Source: JAFGCY01 sp964609245
GTDB taxonomy: Bacteria > 4484-113 > JAFGCY01
Reading direction: 5' to 3'
Assembly (NCBI GenBank): GCA_964609245.1
Contig: CAZSSB010000011.1
Location: 12,067-76,066, forward strand
DNA: 64,000 nt
Shown here: piece by piece, positions 49,011-57,596 of the stretch
Layout: the number at the start of each line of letters is the position of its first letter
How positions within the stretch are numbered: position 1 is the first letter of the stretch
The notes under the pieces: model-generated
Seen by the model: the letters and a program-made list of their open reading frames with translations, nothing else
Told to the model about the DNA's origin: nothing
Database searches by the model: none
Program-made: the position numbers and the translations under genes

Positions 49011-49059
49011 TCATAACCAACGAAGAACCGCTATACTTGCGATCAGTGTTTTTTCGGGT

Positions 49060-49065
49060 TATACT
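49060..49065 (+). promoter_or_regulatory. -10 box for the GIY-YIG-like gene (TATACT)
   Basis: TATACT gives a leader of about 37 bases with AGGAG before the ATG at 49109. Similar words occur at 49032-49037 (TATACT) and 49073-49078 (CATACT), so the exact promoter is uncertain. Confidence 0.35.
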
Positions 49066-49108
49066 TCAAATTCATACTTGAAATCACTCAAGTCACTAGG
49101 AGCTCTCA

Positions 49109-49462
49109 ATGAAATTAAACTGGATCAAATGCGAAGGCGACCAGTGGTGTGCCCTTATGTCAGTCAACCTTGACGGCAGCCACTTCGACGACATGAAAGG
49201 AGTCTACGTCATCTGGCATGGCGGTAGCGACGCCCGCACCGTCCGCGTCGGACAGGGGGACATCAAAGACAGGCTGTCTGCCCACAGGAATGACACCTCA
49301 ATCACGAGGCACGGCAAGAACGCCACCCTCTACGCTACATGGGCGCCCGCTGAACTCCAGTATCGCGACGGCATTGAACGGTATCTCTTCGACAGCCTTA
49401 AACCACTGGAAGGGGAACTCGCACCCGCCGCCAAGCCTATCCAAGTGAATCTCCCCTCGTAG
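49109..49462 (+). CDS. Small GIY-YIG-like protein
   Basis: The 117-residue protein has a pattern like the GIY-YIG nuclease fold: GVYVIWHGG in place of GIY, TVRVGQGDIKDRLSAHR in place of YIG followed by the conserved Arg, then ATLYATWAP and a Glu in DGIERYLFDSL at the place of the metal-binding Glu. It could be a nuclease or an inactive relative. The AGGAG ribosome site is good. Base composition around it is less GC-rich than the surroundings, with long T and A runs, suggesting transfer. It is convergent with the DUF3800 gene, and a terminator lies between. Confidence 0.55.
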   Translation: MKLNWIKCEGDQWCALMSVNLDGSHFDDMKGVYVIWHGGSDARTVRVGQGDIKDRLSAHRNDTSITRHGKNATLYATWAPAELQYRDGIERYLFDSLKPLEGELAPAAKPIQVNLPS

Positions 49463-49579
49463 ACATAGCGGACAACACGCTACTCCAACCAACCAGCCAC
49501 AGCATGTAGACAAGCATCGCCTAATCTGTTATCATCCTACTAATCCGGATCACCGGAGGTGGAAGGTCAGATGCCTTCG

Positions 49580-49602
49580 CGGCCGCAAGGCCGTTTTCTT
49601 TT
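49580..49602 (+). terminator. Rho-independent terminator after the GIY-YIG-like gene
   Basis: CGGCC-GCAA-GGCCG forms a tight hairpin (49580-49593) followed by TTTTCTTTT. Confidence 0.7.
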
Positions 49603-50384
49603 CAGGGGAGCCACTTCCTGCCCCACCCCTCGATCTGCCCACCGGGGCTACGGTTGTACTTGCATGCCTCCAGGATAGCCGCTATCTGCCCACCGAAGTT
49701 GGCTGGTAAGCCCTGCCTGTTCTTGCGGGCAAGCGCACCCCTGAAGCTGGGATGCGCGATAAGGTCGGCCAGTTGCAGTCCCGCGATGTTGTTGGCCTTG
49801 GGTTTGACCTTCAACTGCGAACTGGTAAGGCGCTCTTCAAACTCACTTGGTGGGATGAACTCTGTGCCGCCAGCGTAGACCCGAGCAAACGAATCCTTCA
49901 GCCTCCGATCCTCGCGACCTTGACGAGACTCCGCCATCACGTCACCCACTTCCTCTCTGGCTCTTAGCCAGAGTACGAATCTCTCCACAAGAACGCGAAG
50001 GCAGTAGTGATACGGGTCATATCTCCACACGTGATAACGGTTCTTGTGCTCCAACTTGTCCATGACAACGGTTATCACTACGTAGTCCCATGAACGCAGC
50101 AGTCCCAAGAGCTCCTCATTGAACTGCGATTCCACTACAGCATCACGAAGCGCAGCAAATGGGTACTTCTTGTTCATCAACTCCTTGCGGTGCAGAATCA
50201 GCGGCTCATCCGGATGGTGCCGGAAAAACGCCGTCTTGAGACGCTCCATCTGAGGAACGACGACGTCGGCAACGTGATCGAGTTCCAAGATCACACCGGT
50301 CAGGCTCAAATACCTGTGGTTTGGGTCCGCCGACGCACCAAGGTCACTATTGCCAACCTCATCCACGTATAGCCGGTGCTTCAC
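49602..50384 (-). CDS. DUF3800 domain protein
   Basis: The 260-residue protein matches DUF3800: YVDEVGN at the start (acidic pair), RYLSLTGVIL, LILHRKEL (His and Glu), a middle region DPYHYCLRVLVERFVLWL, and the C-terminal NNIAGLQLADLIAHPSFR. The family is predicted to have an RNase H-like fold and is often found near mobile or defence genes; its function is not established. The GTG at 50384 stands six bases after TAGACT and is preferred to the TTG one codon upstream. It belongs to the same less GC-rich patch as the GIY-YIG-like gene. Confidence 0.82.
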   Translation of the reverse strand: MKHRLYVDEVGNSDLGASADPNHRYLSLTGVILELDHVADVVVPQMERLKTAFFRHHPDEPLILHRKELMNKKYPFAALRDAVVESQFNEELLGLLRSWDYVVITVVMDKLEHKNRYHVWRYDPYHYCLRVLVERFVLWLRAREEVGDVMAESRQGREDRRLKDSFARVYAGGTEFIPPSEFEERLTSSQLKVKPKANNIAGLQLADLIAHPSFRGALARKNRQGLPANFGGQIAAILEACKYNRSPGGQIEGWGRKWLP

Positions 50385-50390
50385 CAAGCG

Positions 50391-50396
50391 AGTCTA
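50391..50396 (-). promoter_or_regulatory. -10 box of leaderless DUF3800 gene (TAGACT)
   Basis: TAGACT lies 6 bases before the GTG at 50384 on the minus strand. Confidence 0.45.
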
Positions 50397-50472
50397 CCGC
50401 CCGCGTCGCCATCAGCGCAACTCAACGGCTGCCTACCGTCAACACACGCGCCAATCGCGGATTGCATTGGTA

Positions 50473-50478
50473 TACAAT
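50473..50478 (+). promoter_or_regulatory. -10 box of leaderless metallophosphoesterase gene (TACAAT)
   Basis: TACAAT lies 7 bases before the ATG at 50486, with no ribosome site. Confidence 0.5.
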
Positions 50479-50485
50479 CCCTGCG

Positions 50486-51613
50486 ATGCGCGCCATCGTG
50501 CTAACTTGCCTGCTGGCCGCCCTGCTGGCGGCGTTCAGCGCCTCGGCGCAGGACGAAACGCCCCAGGCAGCGCCCCACACCCCTGCGGAGTTGCTTGAGG
50601 ACGGCTCCTGGACGATGGTGGTGCTGCCCGACATCCAGAGCTACGTGGACCACTCGGCGCACTACCCCCTGCTGGAGCAGGTCATCCAGTGGATCATCGA
50701 CAACCGCGAGGCCTGCGATATCCGGCTGGTGCTGCAGGTCGGCGACATCGTCTTCCAGAACGGCGTCCCGCTGGCCAGCATGAGCAGCGGCGATCAGAAC
50801 AGCCACCAGCAGTGGACCAACGCCCAGCGCGCCATGCACCGGCTGAACGGCATCGTTCCCTACATCATGGCGACAGGCAACCACGACTACGGTCTCGTCG
50901 ACGCCGACGGCCGCTTCACCCAGTTCAACGACTTCTTCAAGCCTGCCGACAATCCCCTGATCGATCCCGCTGAGGGCGGCATCCTGGCCGAGTTGGGGCC
51001 CAACGCCTATGGCAACCTGACGCTGGAGAACGCCTGCTACGACTTCACCGCACCTGACGGCCGCCAGCTACTGATCCTGGCCCTCGAGTGGGGGCCGCGC
51101 CAGGCCGCCGTGGACTGGGCGCGCGAGGTGGCCGGCCGCGAGCAGTACGCGGGCCACACCAAGGTGCTGCTGACCCACGCCTACCTCTATCACGACGACA
51201 CCCGCTACGACTGGGCCGGCAAGGGGACGGATCAGGGCGCGACTCCCCACGCTTACTCCGGCACTAGCGAGGACACCAATGATGGCGAGGAGCTGTGGAC
51301 CGAACTCGTGAACATGATTCCGGGCTTCGAGCTGGTGCTCTGCGGACACGTCGGCGGCGACATGGTGGGCTATCTCGCCAGCGAAAGCGTCCACGGCGCC
51401 ACGGTGCACCAGCTGATGTTCAACGCCCAGTTCCTGCCGCTGGGCGGCGAGGGCTGGATCAGGCTGCTGGAATTCAGGCCCGACGGCAGGACGGTGCAGG
51501 TCAGGACCTATTCGCCCTGGTTCGCGGACGACGACGACCCGGCGACCTCGCCGTGGCGTACCGCGCCGGATGACGAGTTCCTGATTCAGCTCTCTCTTCT
51601 CGATCCCGACTGA
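50486..51613 (+). CDS. Secreted metallophosphoesterase
   Basis: The 375-residue exported protein has a signal peptide (AIVLTCLLAALLAAFSASAQ) and a calcineurin-like phosphoesterase domain. Metal-site motifs are VLPDIQSYVDH, LQVGDIVFQNG, ATGNHDYGL, LLTHAYLYHDD and LVLCGHVGGD. The C-terminal 80 residues hold the family's usual last strands (WIRLLEFRPDGRTVQVRTYSPW). The substrate could be a nucleotide or phosphoester in the periplasm. The ATG at 50486 follows TACAAT by 7 bases; an upstream in-frame extension to 50321 has no promoter and would bury the signal peptide. Confidence 0.88.
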   Translation: MRAIVLTCLLAALLAAFSASAQDETPQAAPHTPAELLEDGSWTMVVLPDIQSYVDHSAHYPLLEQVIQWIIDNREACDIRLVLQVGDIVFQNGVPLASMSSGDQNSHQQWTNAQRAMHRLNGIVPYIMATGNHDYGLVDADGRFTQFNDFFKPADNPLIDPAEGGILAELGPNAYGNLTLENACYDFTAPDGRQLLILALEWGPRQAAVDWAREVAGREQYAGHTKVLLTHAYLYHDDTRYDWAGKGTDQGATPHAYSGTSEDTNDGEELWTELVNMIPGFELVLCGHVGGDMVGYLASESVHGATVHQLMFNAQFLPLGGEGWIRLLEFRPDGRTVQVRTYSPWFADDDDPATSPWRTAPDDEFLIQLSLLDPD

Positions 51614-51636
51614 ACCGGCCGGCGAGAGACCCGTCG

Positions 51637-52404
51637 TCAGTGCAACTCGTTGCCGTCGTCGTCGATCCGCCGCTGCACCTTGGCCCAGGACTCCGTGATC
51701 AGGAAGCTCTCCTCCATATTGGCCACCATCCGCTCGAAGCGCGGCATCGGCACCGCGAAGCTCAGCACCCGGGCCGGCACGCAGGGCCGCGCGGAGACGT
51801 CCATCATGCCCAGGACGGCCCGCGGATTCTCGCTCAGCAGTTCCAGATAGGGGTGGTGCACGATCGAGCCGCAACCCGCGGCAAACGGCACCCGTACGGC
51901 ATCCACGTCCGCATCGTCGAAGCCCGACAGCGTGAACAGGCCGGACAGCACGTCGGGGGTGGCGAAGAACACCACCACCTCCGGGCGATCGTCGGCTGCG
52001 AGGTTGTCCCAACGCTTGAAGATGATGTACCGTGCCGGCGCCTCGAACTGCGGTGCCTCCTCCACCAGCTGGCGCACCAGTTCCGGCGACTTCTTGTAGC
52101 GCTCGCCCTCCAGTTTGCCGGGAATACCGCAGGACAGGAAGTAATCGAAGTTGGGGGCAAGCTCCTGGGTAAAGCCCAGATAGCGCTTCGCCCCGCCACA
52201 GACGGCGCCCTCTACGCCAAAGCACAGGTCGCGCCCATCGCGGACACGGGCCAGATCGCAGATCATGCAGCGGTGCTGCTCCGACGGCGGCGCACGGTCG
52301 ATACCCTCGTCAGTGTCCGAGTAGTAGTAGACGATCGGCAGTTCGGCGTGAGGGAAGAACCGGTCCCAGAGCAGAATGAAACGGTGCTGAATAGTGCTGT
52401 CCAA
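51637..52404 (-). CDS. DUF169 family protein
   Basis: The 255-residue protein has the DUF169 pattern: PIVYYYSD near the start, a Cys-rich block HRCMICDLARVRDGRDLCFG with VCGGAKRYLGF, VVFFATPDVLSGLF, and a C-terminal VPMPRFERMVANMEESFL. The conserved cysteines suggest a metal or Fe-S site. The family is common in anaerobes, with no established function. Start is TTG at 52404 with GGGAG six bases upstream, and TATCAT at 52438-52443 is a likely -10. Confidence 0.83.
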   Translation of the reverse strand: MDSTIQHRFILLWDRFFPHAELPIVYYYSDTDEGIDRAPPSEQHRCMICDLARVRDGRDLCFGVEGAVCGGAKRYLGFTQELAPNFDYFLSCGIPGKLEGERYKKSPELVRQLVEEAPQFEAPARYIIFKRWDNLAADDRPEVVVFFATPDVLSGLFTLSGFDDADVDAVRVPFAAGCGSIVHHPYLELLSENPRAVLGMMDVSARPCVPARVLSFAVPMPRFERMVANMEESFLITESWAKVQRRIDDDGNELH

Positions 52405-52437
52405 GTTGTACTCCCGGATATTGCTGGATGGGCTCAG

Positions 52438-52443
52438 ATGATA
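52438..52443 (-). promoter_or_regulatory. -10 box for the DUF169 gene (TATCAT)
   Basis: TATCAT on the minus strand gives a leader of about 28 bases that includes GGGAG. Confidence 0.4.
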
Positions 52444-52504
52444 TCACTGCTACCTGTCACAGGACCATGGTATTCGCAGCACGTTCAAGCTGACCGGTCT
52501 GTCG

Positions 52505-52510
52505 TAGAAT
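52505..52510 (+). promoter_or_regulatory. -10 box for the STAND ATPase gene (TAGAAT)
   Basis: TAGAAT lies about 70 bases before the GTG at 52579. Confidence 0.35.
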
Positions 52511-52578
52511 AGTGGCAAAGGCGTGAACGACACCCGAACGCGTCAGCGTCCTGTGGCAAAGAACCAGAGGTGACTCAA

Positions 52579-54999
52579 GTGAAGGGCAGTTCAGCAACAC
52601 AAACGCAGCCCACATTCGTAGGGCGTCAGGACGAACTGGCAGAACTGATACGGCTGCTCGATAAGGGACAGCGTCTGATTACGATCGTTGCGCCGGGTGG
52701 TTACGGCAAGAGCAGGCTTGCCGCCCGGCTGTTGGAGCTCATGGTCCACGAGCGGCAGCGCGAGTGCTACGAGGTCTATCTTGGCCGGCTGGGTGACCAC
52801 CGTCGGATTCCCTGGGCTGCCGCGGCGGCCGTCGGGCTCCAGTTGCGGGACGATCGCGATCCCCTGCCGCAGCTCGTCGATTTTCTTCGCGGCAGAAGCG
52901 CCCTGATCCACTTCGACAACTTCGAACATCTGCTGGACGGCACACCGCTCATCAGCAACCTGCTCACGGAGCTGCAGGGGCTGCAGGTGATTGCCACTTC
53001 GCGTGAGCCCCTCAGGCTTCCGGCGGAGCATCTGCTGCAGCTGGGGTCTCTGCCCGTGGCCAACGGCAACGGAGCCGCCCTCACGCGCCAACAACCGGCC
53101 GCTGTCAGGCTGTTCGCCGACCGCGCAGCGCTGGCTGACCGAGAGTTTGCGCTGACAGACCAGAACGAGCAGCAGGTAGCGGCTGTCTGCCGCGAGCTGG
53201 CGGGGGTGCCGCTGGCGATCGAACTGGCTGCGGCCTGGACAGACTCATTCGTGCTGGAGGAGCTACAGCGTGAGATTCAGCACCAGCTGGACATCAAGGC
53301 GCGCGATGCGGATGTACCTGAGCGCCAACGCAGCCTGCGTGCATCGTGCGACTGGTCATACTCGCTGCTGACTACGCACCAGCAACTGGCGTTGCGCTGC
53401 CTGTCCGTGTTTCGGGGCGGGTTCACGCTCGATGCGGCAGCCGCCGTTCTGCCGAGCATCGATCTGTCTGAGACTGTCGCGGCGCTGACTGAGAAAAGCT
53501 GGCTCAAAGCGGAGCCCCATCCCGCCGGCCAGCGCCACTACCTGCACAACGAGGCCATTCGGGAGTACGCCTATCAGCAACTCCTGAACTCCGGTGATTT
53601 CGATGTGGCCGCCGTTGCGCATTGCCGCTACTACAGCCAGCTCATCGAACGGCTCAGCGGCGGGCTCGTGCGCTCGGAGCAGGCAGCTGCACTGCGCGAG
53701 TTGGACGCCGAGCGCGAGAATATCCATCTTGCGCTGGACACGGCCGTACAGCGTGGCGACATCGAGTTGCAGCTGCCCCTGGTGCGACAGCTGCAGGAGT
53801 ATCTGCTGCTGATCGGAGCCGCAGGGCCCTGCGCGCAGCAATACGAGCGTGTCCGTGAGAGTACAGCGGATAACGGCACCGCCGAGATCAGGATGCTGTG
53901 CGATCTGGCACTGGGCCGTTCGCTGACCAGACTTGGCAGCTACGAAGGTGCCCGACAGCACTGCATCCAGGCAGCCCTGACCGCGGGCAGTCTTCAGCAG
54001 CCTCACAGCGTGGCGGTCGCCGAATTCACGCTCGGCGACCTCGAACGGCTGGCCGGTGATCATGCCGCCGCCCGCCTTCATCTGCACCGCGGGCTGGCAG
54101 CAATGCGTGAGCTGCAAGACGACCGCGGCACGGCGCAGGCGCTGTTCGGCCTTGCTCGCGTGGCGGAAGTGGAGAGCGACTTCGCTGCAGCGCGACCATT
54201 GGTTGACGAAGCGCTCAGCATCTACAGATCCCTGGGAGACGATCACGGCGCGGCGCTCTGTCTGAACAGCCTGGGTAACATGGCTTACCGTGAAGGCGAC
54301 TACACCGCCGCCCGTAAGCATCACGGCGCCAGCCTGGAGTTGCGCCGTCTGCTCGGCGATCGCTGGGGCATCGCGCAGTCTCTCAACAACCTGGGCAACG
54401 TCGAGTTCGCCGAATGCGATTATTCCGCCGCCTGGGCCCTGTACAGCGAGAGCCTGGACATCCGACGTTACATCGGGGAGCGCTTCGGCATCGCCGCGAG
54501 CCTTAATAACCTCGGCAATGTCCAGTACTGCGAAGGCAATTACGATGAGGCCCAGCAGCTGCACGAAGAAGGCCTGACAATCAAGCGGGCAATCGGTGAC
54601 TACATTGGCTGTTCCTACTCTTTTAACAACCTGGGGAACATCGCGGTCAAGCGCGGTGAACACACCCGCGCCGCAGACTGTCTGCGTGATGCACTGACGA
54701 TCGCGCGCGAGGTCGGCAGCCGTGAATGCATGATCGCTCCTCTGGCGATCAGCTGCAACCTGCTGGCCATCCAGAATGAGCACCGGATTGCGGCACAGCT
54801 GGCCGCCGGCGTCCGAGCGCAGCTGGCCAGATCAGGGCTGGCTCTCGATCCGATGGATGGTGGGATGCTGGAAGACGGAGCACACCTGGTCAGCAAACAT
54901 CTCAAGCGCGAAGACGAGAACCAGGCCAAGGCGGCGGGCGAGTCCCTGAGCCTGGAAGACCTGGTTGATCTCGCCCTGCAGGAGCTTGCTGCAGATTAG
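52579..54999 (+). CDS. STAND-type ATPase with TPR repeats
   Basis: The 806-residue protein is a signal-transduction ATPase with numerous domains of the AfsR/MalT-like group. The NTPase comes first: TFVGRQDELAELIRLL, Walker A VAPGGYGKSRLAARL (about residue 38), Walker B LIHFDNFEHLLDG, sensor VIATSREPLRLP, and GVPLAIELAAAW. A winged-helix and helical arm follow (about 250-330). At least five TPRs follow between about 450 and 735 (for example LNSLGNMAYREGDYTAARKH). No kinase, cyclase, nuclease or DNA-binding effector domain is attached at either end. GTG at 52579 has AGAGGTG upstream; another GTG at 52570 is possible. Confidence 0.85.
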   Translation: MKGSSATQTQPTFVGRQDELAELIRLLDKGQRLITIVAPGGYGKSRLAARLLELMVHERQRECYEVYLGRLGDHRRIPWAAAAAVGLQLRDDRDPLPQLVDFLRGRSALIHFDNFEHLLDGTPLISNLLTELQGLQVIATSREPLRLPAEHLLQLGSLPVANGNGAALTRQQPAAVRLFADRAALADREFALTDQNEQQVAAVCRELAGVPLAIELAAAWTDSFVLEELQREIQHQLDIKARDADVPERQRSLRASCDWSYSLLTTHQQLALRCLSVFRGGFTLDAAAAVLPSIDLSETVAALTEKSWLKAEPHPAGQRHYLHNEAIREYAYQQLLNSGDFDVAAVAHCRYYSQLIERLSGGLVRSEQAAALRELDAERENIHLALDTAVQRGDIELQLPLVRQLQEYLLLIGAAGPCAQQYERVRESTADNGTAEIRMLCDLALGRSLTRLGSYEGARQHCIQAALTAGSLQQPHSVAVAEFTLGDLERLAGDHAAARLHLHRGLAAMRELQDDRGTAQALFGLARVAEVESDFAAARPLVDEALSIYRSLGDDHGAALCLNSLGNMAYREGDYTAARKHHGASLELRRLLGDRWGIAQSLNNLGNVEFAECDYSAAWALYSESLDIRRYIGERFGIAASLNNLGNVQYCEGNYDEAQQLHEEGLTIKRAIGDYIGCSYSFNNLGNIAVKRGEHTRAADCLRDALTIAREVGSRECMIAPLAISCNLLAIQNEHRIAAQLAAGVRAQLARSGLALDPMDGGMLEDGAHLVSKHLKREDENQAKAAGESLSLEDLVDLALQELAAD

Positions 55000-55083
55000 C
55001 GGCTTGCAGGCGTACACCGCCCCCGCGGTCATGCAGGCGAGAGCTGTACCGGTGAGGGGCTCATTCAGCGCGATGACACCGAG

Positions 55084-57414
55084 TCAGTTGCCCAGGAACC
55101 GGTTCAGCCACGTCTTGGCCCCCTCGTGGTGTTTGACCAGAATCACTGGTGCCTGGCTGTAGCGCGCGATCTGCTCCGGAATCTTGCCGAACATTGCGCG
55201 CTGGAACCAGCCGACCGCCGTCGCGCCGACAATGATCGCATCGTAGCGGTTCTCCTTGGCCTCGCGGATCACGGTAGCGGGCACACTGCTGCCCGTCAGC
55301 AGCTTGCGATCCGCCTCAACATCGAAGGGGATTTCCGCCATGGTGTCGGCAACACCCTGGCGTGCCCGCGCTGTGGCTTCCTCACCGGCGTCTCCGCGCG
55401 CCACCCCCGCGAGCACCAGCACGCCGTCATCGGCCATCAGCGCCCCCGCGATGCTTGCCGCATAGCGCGCGCTTGGCCCACCGGCGGTGGGCAGCAGCAG
55501 GCGGCGGACGGGCACTTCCAGTCCCGGATCAAACTTGACGACCAGCAGGTTGCAGGGAGTGTTGTCGATCACCTGATCGACCACGCTGCCGAAGACCGTC
55601 TCGCGCTTGCCCGAGAAGCCGCGCCAGCCGAGGATCAGCATGTTGGCGCTCTCCTGCACCGCCATTCGCAGCAGCGCCCTCGCTGTCTTGTGGGCCACGC
55701 GCACCTCGGTCCGCACGCGCGTGTTACGCTGCTCGCCCTCGGCCCGGGCCAGCCTGAGCACCGACTCCCGCTGAGAAACGAACTTCAATCCTTCGCTGAT
55801 CTCCAGCTGTACCGGCACCTCAACCACACTGACTGCCACGACTTCACCTTCGGGACCGTAGGGCTTGACCAGTTCGCAGGCCAGACCGACCAGCGTCGCC
55901 ACATTGTCCGGATTGTAGACCGGCACCAGCACGCGGTATCTGGCGGGTCTCACGTCCGGCGCCCGCGATGGATAGGGCACGATCTCTTTCGGGGCCTGCC
56001 TGACGGCCTCGCGGTGGAAGAACGCGAAATAGACAGCCAGACCGATGACAATCCAGCCCAGGCTCACCGTCCAGCTGCGCAGCCCCTCGCTGCCCAGGTT
56101 GAGCTGGTACACCGCCAGGAACACGGAGGTCACCACGCCCAGCAGCGGCGGCCAGGGATAGAGCGGGATGCTGTAGCGCCGCTTGATGCTGCGGTCGTTG
56201 CGCAGAATCAGCACGGAGAGGTTCACCAGCGTGAACGTCAGCAGGAACATCACCGACGCGGCACTGCCCACCACCGCGATGTCGAGCGTGACGGCCAGCC
56301 CCAGCAGGATCACGCCCGTGACGACGATGGCGACGTGCGGCGTGCGCGCCCGCGAGTGGATGCTGGCCAGCACGCGCGGCAGCAGTCGGTCGCGCCCCAT
56401 CGTGAAGGCCACGCGGCTGGACGCCAGGATTGTCGCGTTGAGCGCGCTGAGGGTGGAGAGCAGGCCGCCGAGTACGATCAACGCCACGCCGAAGGCGGGC
56501 ATGAATGCCTTCGCGGCCTCGACGATCGCCGTCTCGCCCTTTTCTCCCAGCAACTGCCAGCTGCTGAGACCGCCCTCAGTCGGTACCGCGCCAATCGCAA
56601 CGAAGAGGATCAGCAGGTAGAGCAGGACGGCGATACCCAGCGCGATGAAGATCGCCCGCGGGATGTTGCGCTCGGGATCCTGCACCTCCTCCGAGACGGT
56701 GGCGATCAGGTCGTAGCCCTCGAACGCGATGAACGTCAACCCCATCGCCACCACCACGCCGCCAACGCCGTTGGCGAAGAACGGCGTGAACGCGGCGGTG
56801 ACCAGTTCGGGATTGGCGATCGCCTGCCAGAGACCGAAGCCCACGAATACAACCAGCACCACGATCTTGGAGACGGTGAAGATGTTCTCGGCCTTGCCGG
56901 TCACCTCGGCGCCGCGATAGTTGAGCGTCAGCAGCGCCACGCCGATCAGCACTGTCACGATCGCGACGTGACTGCCCGGCCACAGCGTCAGTGCCTCCTG
57001 TGCGGTCCGCGACAGCTCCGGCGTGTACTTGTGGAAGAACTCCCAGAAGTAGCTGCCGAAGCCCAGCGCGTACAGCGCGCAGGCCACCGTATAGGCGAAC
57101 CACAGCATCCAGCCGGAGAGGAAACCCACCCAGGACGGGAAGGCGCGCTTGATGTAGGAATAGCCGCCGCCCGCCTCGGGGATCGCGCTGGCCAGCTCGG
57201 CGTAGCTGAAGGCGGTGAACAGCGTCACGATCCCGTTGAGACCGAAGGCCAGGATCGCCGCCGGGCCAGCCACCCCCGCCGCCAGGCCGGTCAGCACAAA
57301 GATGCCGGCGCCGATCATCGCGCCGACGCCGATCATGGTGGCGTCGAACAGCCCCAGGCTGCGCGCGAAGGTGACCTGGGTCTGTCCACCAGCTGGATTG
57401 CGCCCGCCTGCCAT
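55084..57414 (-). CDS. APC-family permease fused to two universal stress protein domains
   Basis: Residues 1 to about 480 are an amino-acid/polyamine/organocation permease with 12 helices: LGLFDATMIGVGAMIGAGIFVLTG, AILAFGLNGIVTLFTAFSYAEL and TFIAFEGYDLIATVSEE mark it. Residues about 495-640 and 650-765 are two UspA-like cytosolic domains. The first keeps the ATP-binding pattern (GWRGFSGKRETVFGSV); in the second the last motif is GATAVGWFQRAMFGK, which departs from the usual G-S/T. Such fusions may let nucleotide or stress state tune transport. TAGAAT at 57430-57435 and GGGAAGG support the ATG. Confidence 0.92.
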   Translation of the reverse strand: MAGGRNPAGGQTQVTFARSLGLFDATMIGVGAMIGAGIFVLTGLAAGVAGPAAILAFGLNGIVTLFTAFSYAELASAIPEAGGGYSYIKRAFPSWVGFLSGWMLWFAYTVACALYALGFGSYFWEFFHKYTPELSRTAQEALTLWPGSHVAIVTVLIGVALLTLNYRGAEVTGKAENIFTVSKIVVLVVFVGFGLWQAIANPELVTAAFTPFFANGVGGVVVAMGLTFIAFEGYDLIATVSEEVQDPERNIPRAIFIALGIAVLLYLLILFVAIGAVPTEGGLSSWQLLGEKGETAIVEAAKAFMPAFGVALIVLGGLLSTLSALNATILASSRVAFTMGRDRLLPRVLASIHSRARTPHVAIVVTGVILLGLAVTLDIAVVGSAASVMFLLTFTLVNLSVLILRNDRSIKRRYSIPLYPWPPLLGVVTSVFLAVYQLNLGSEGLRSWTVSLGWIVIGLAVYFAFFHREAVRQAPKEIVPYPSRAPDVRPARYRVLVPVYNPDNVATLVGLACELVKPYGPEGEVVAVSVVEVPVQLEISEGLKFVSQRESVLRLARAEGEQRNTRVRTEVRVAHKTARALLRMAVQESANMLILGWRGFSGKRETVFGSVVDQVIDNTPCNLLVVKFDPGLEVPVRRLLLPTAGGPSARYAASIAGALMADDGVLVLAGVARGDAGEEATARARQGVADTMAEIPFDVEADRKLLTGSSVPATVIREAKENRYDAIIVGATAVGWFQRAMFGKIPEQIARYSQAPVILVKHHEGAKTWLNRFLGN

Positions 57415-57429
57415 GCCTTCCCGGCGATC

Positions 57430-57435
57430 ATTCTA
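57430..57435 (-). promoter_or_regulatory. -10 box for the permease-Usp gene (TAGAAT)
   Basis: TAGAAT lies 15 bases before the ATG at 57414, so the leader is very short but holds GGGAAGG. Confidence 0.4.
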
Positions 57436-57505
57436 ACCTGCCGAACGCAGCGGGATGATCGGTGTCACCGCGGGATACAGCGGCGGTACACGCCGGAAGC
57501 CGGAT

Positions 57506-57581
57506 TGGTGGAGGTACGGGGATTCGAACCCCGGACCTTACGGATGCGAACCGTACGCTCTACCAACTGAGCTATACCCCC
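57506..57581 (-). tRNA. tRNA-Ala (anticodon CGC)
   Basis: On the minus strand acceptor GGGGGTA pairs with TACCTCC, D arm TAGCTCAGTTGGTAGAGC, anticodon stem TACGG/CCGTA with loop TTCGCAT, T arm GGGGTTCGAATCCCC, and ACCA encoded at the 3' end. Confidence 0.94.
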
Positions 57582-57596
57582 ACGCGCGGGCCAGAC

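Noticed and set aside
55126..57570. An 814-codon open frame on the plus strand
   Set aside because: It is the mirror of the permease-Usp gene. High GC at third positions removes stop codons from the opposite strand; its translation is rich in His, Arg, Gln and Asp with no domain, and the minus-strand gene has full family motifs.
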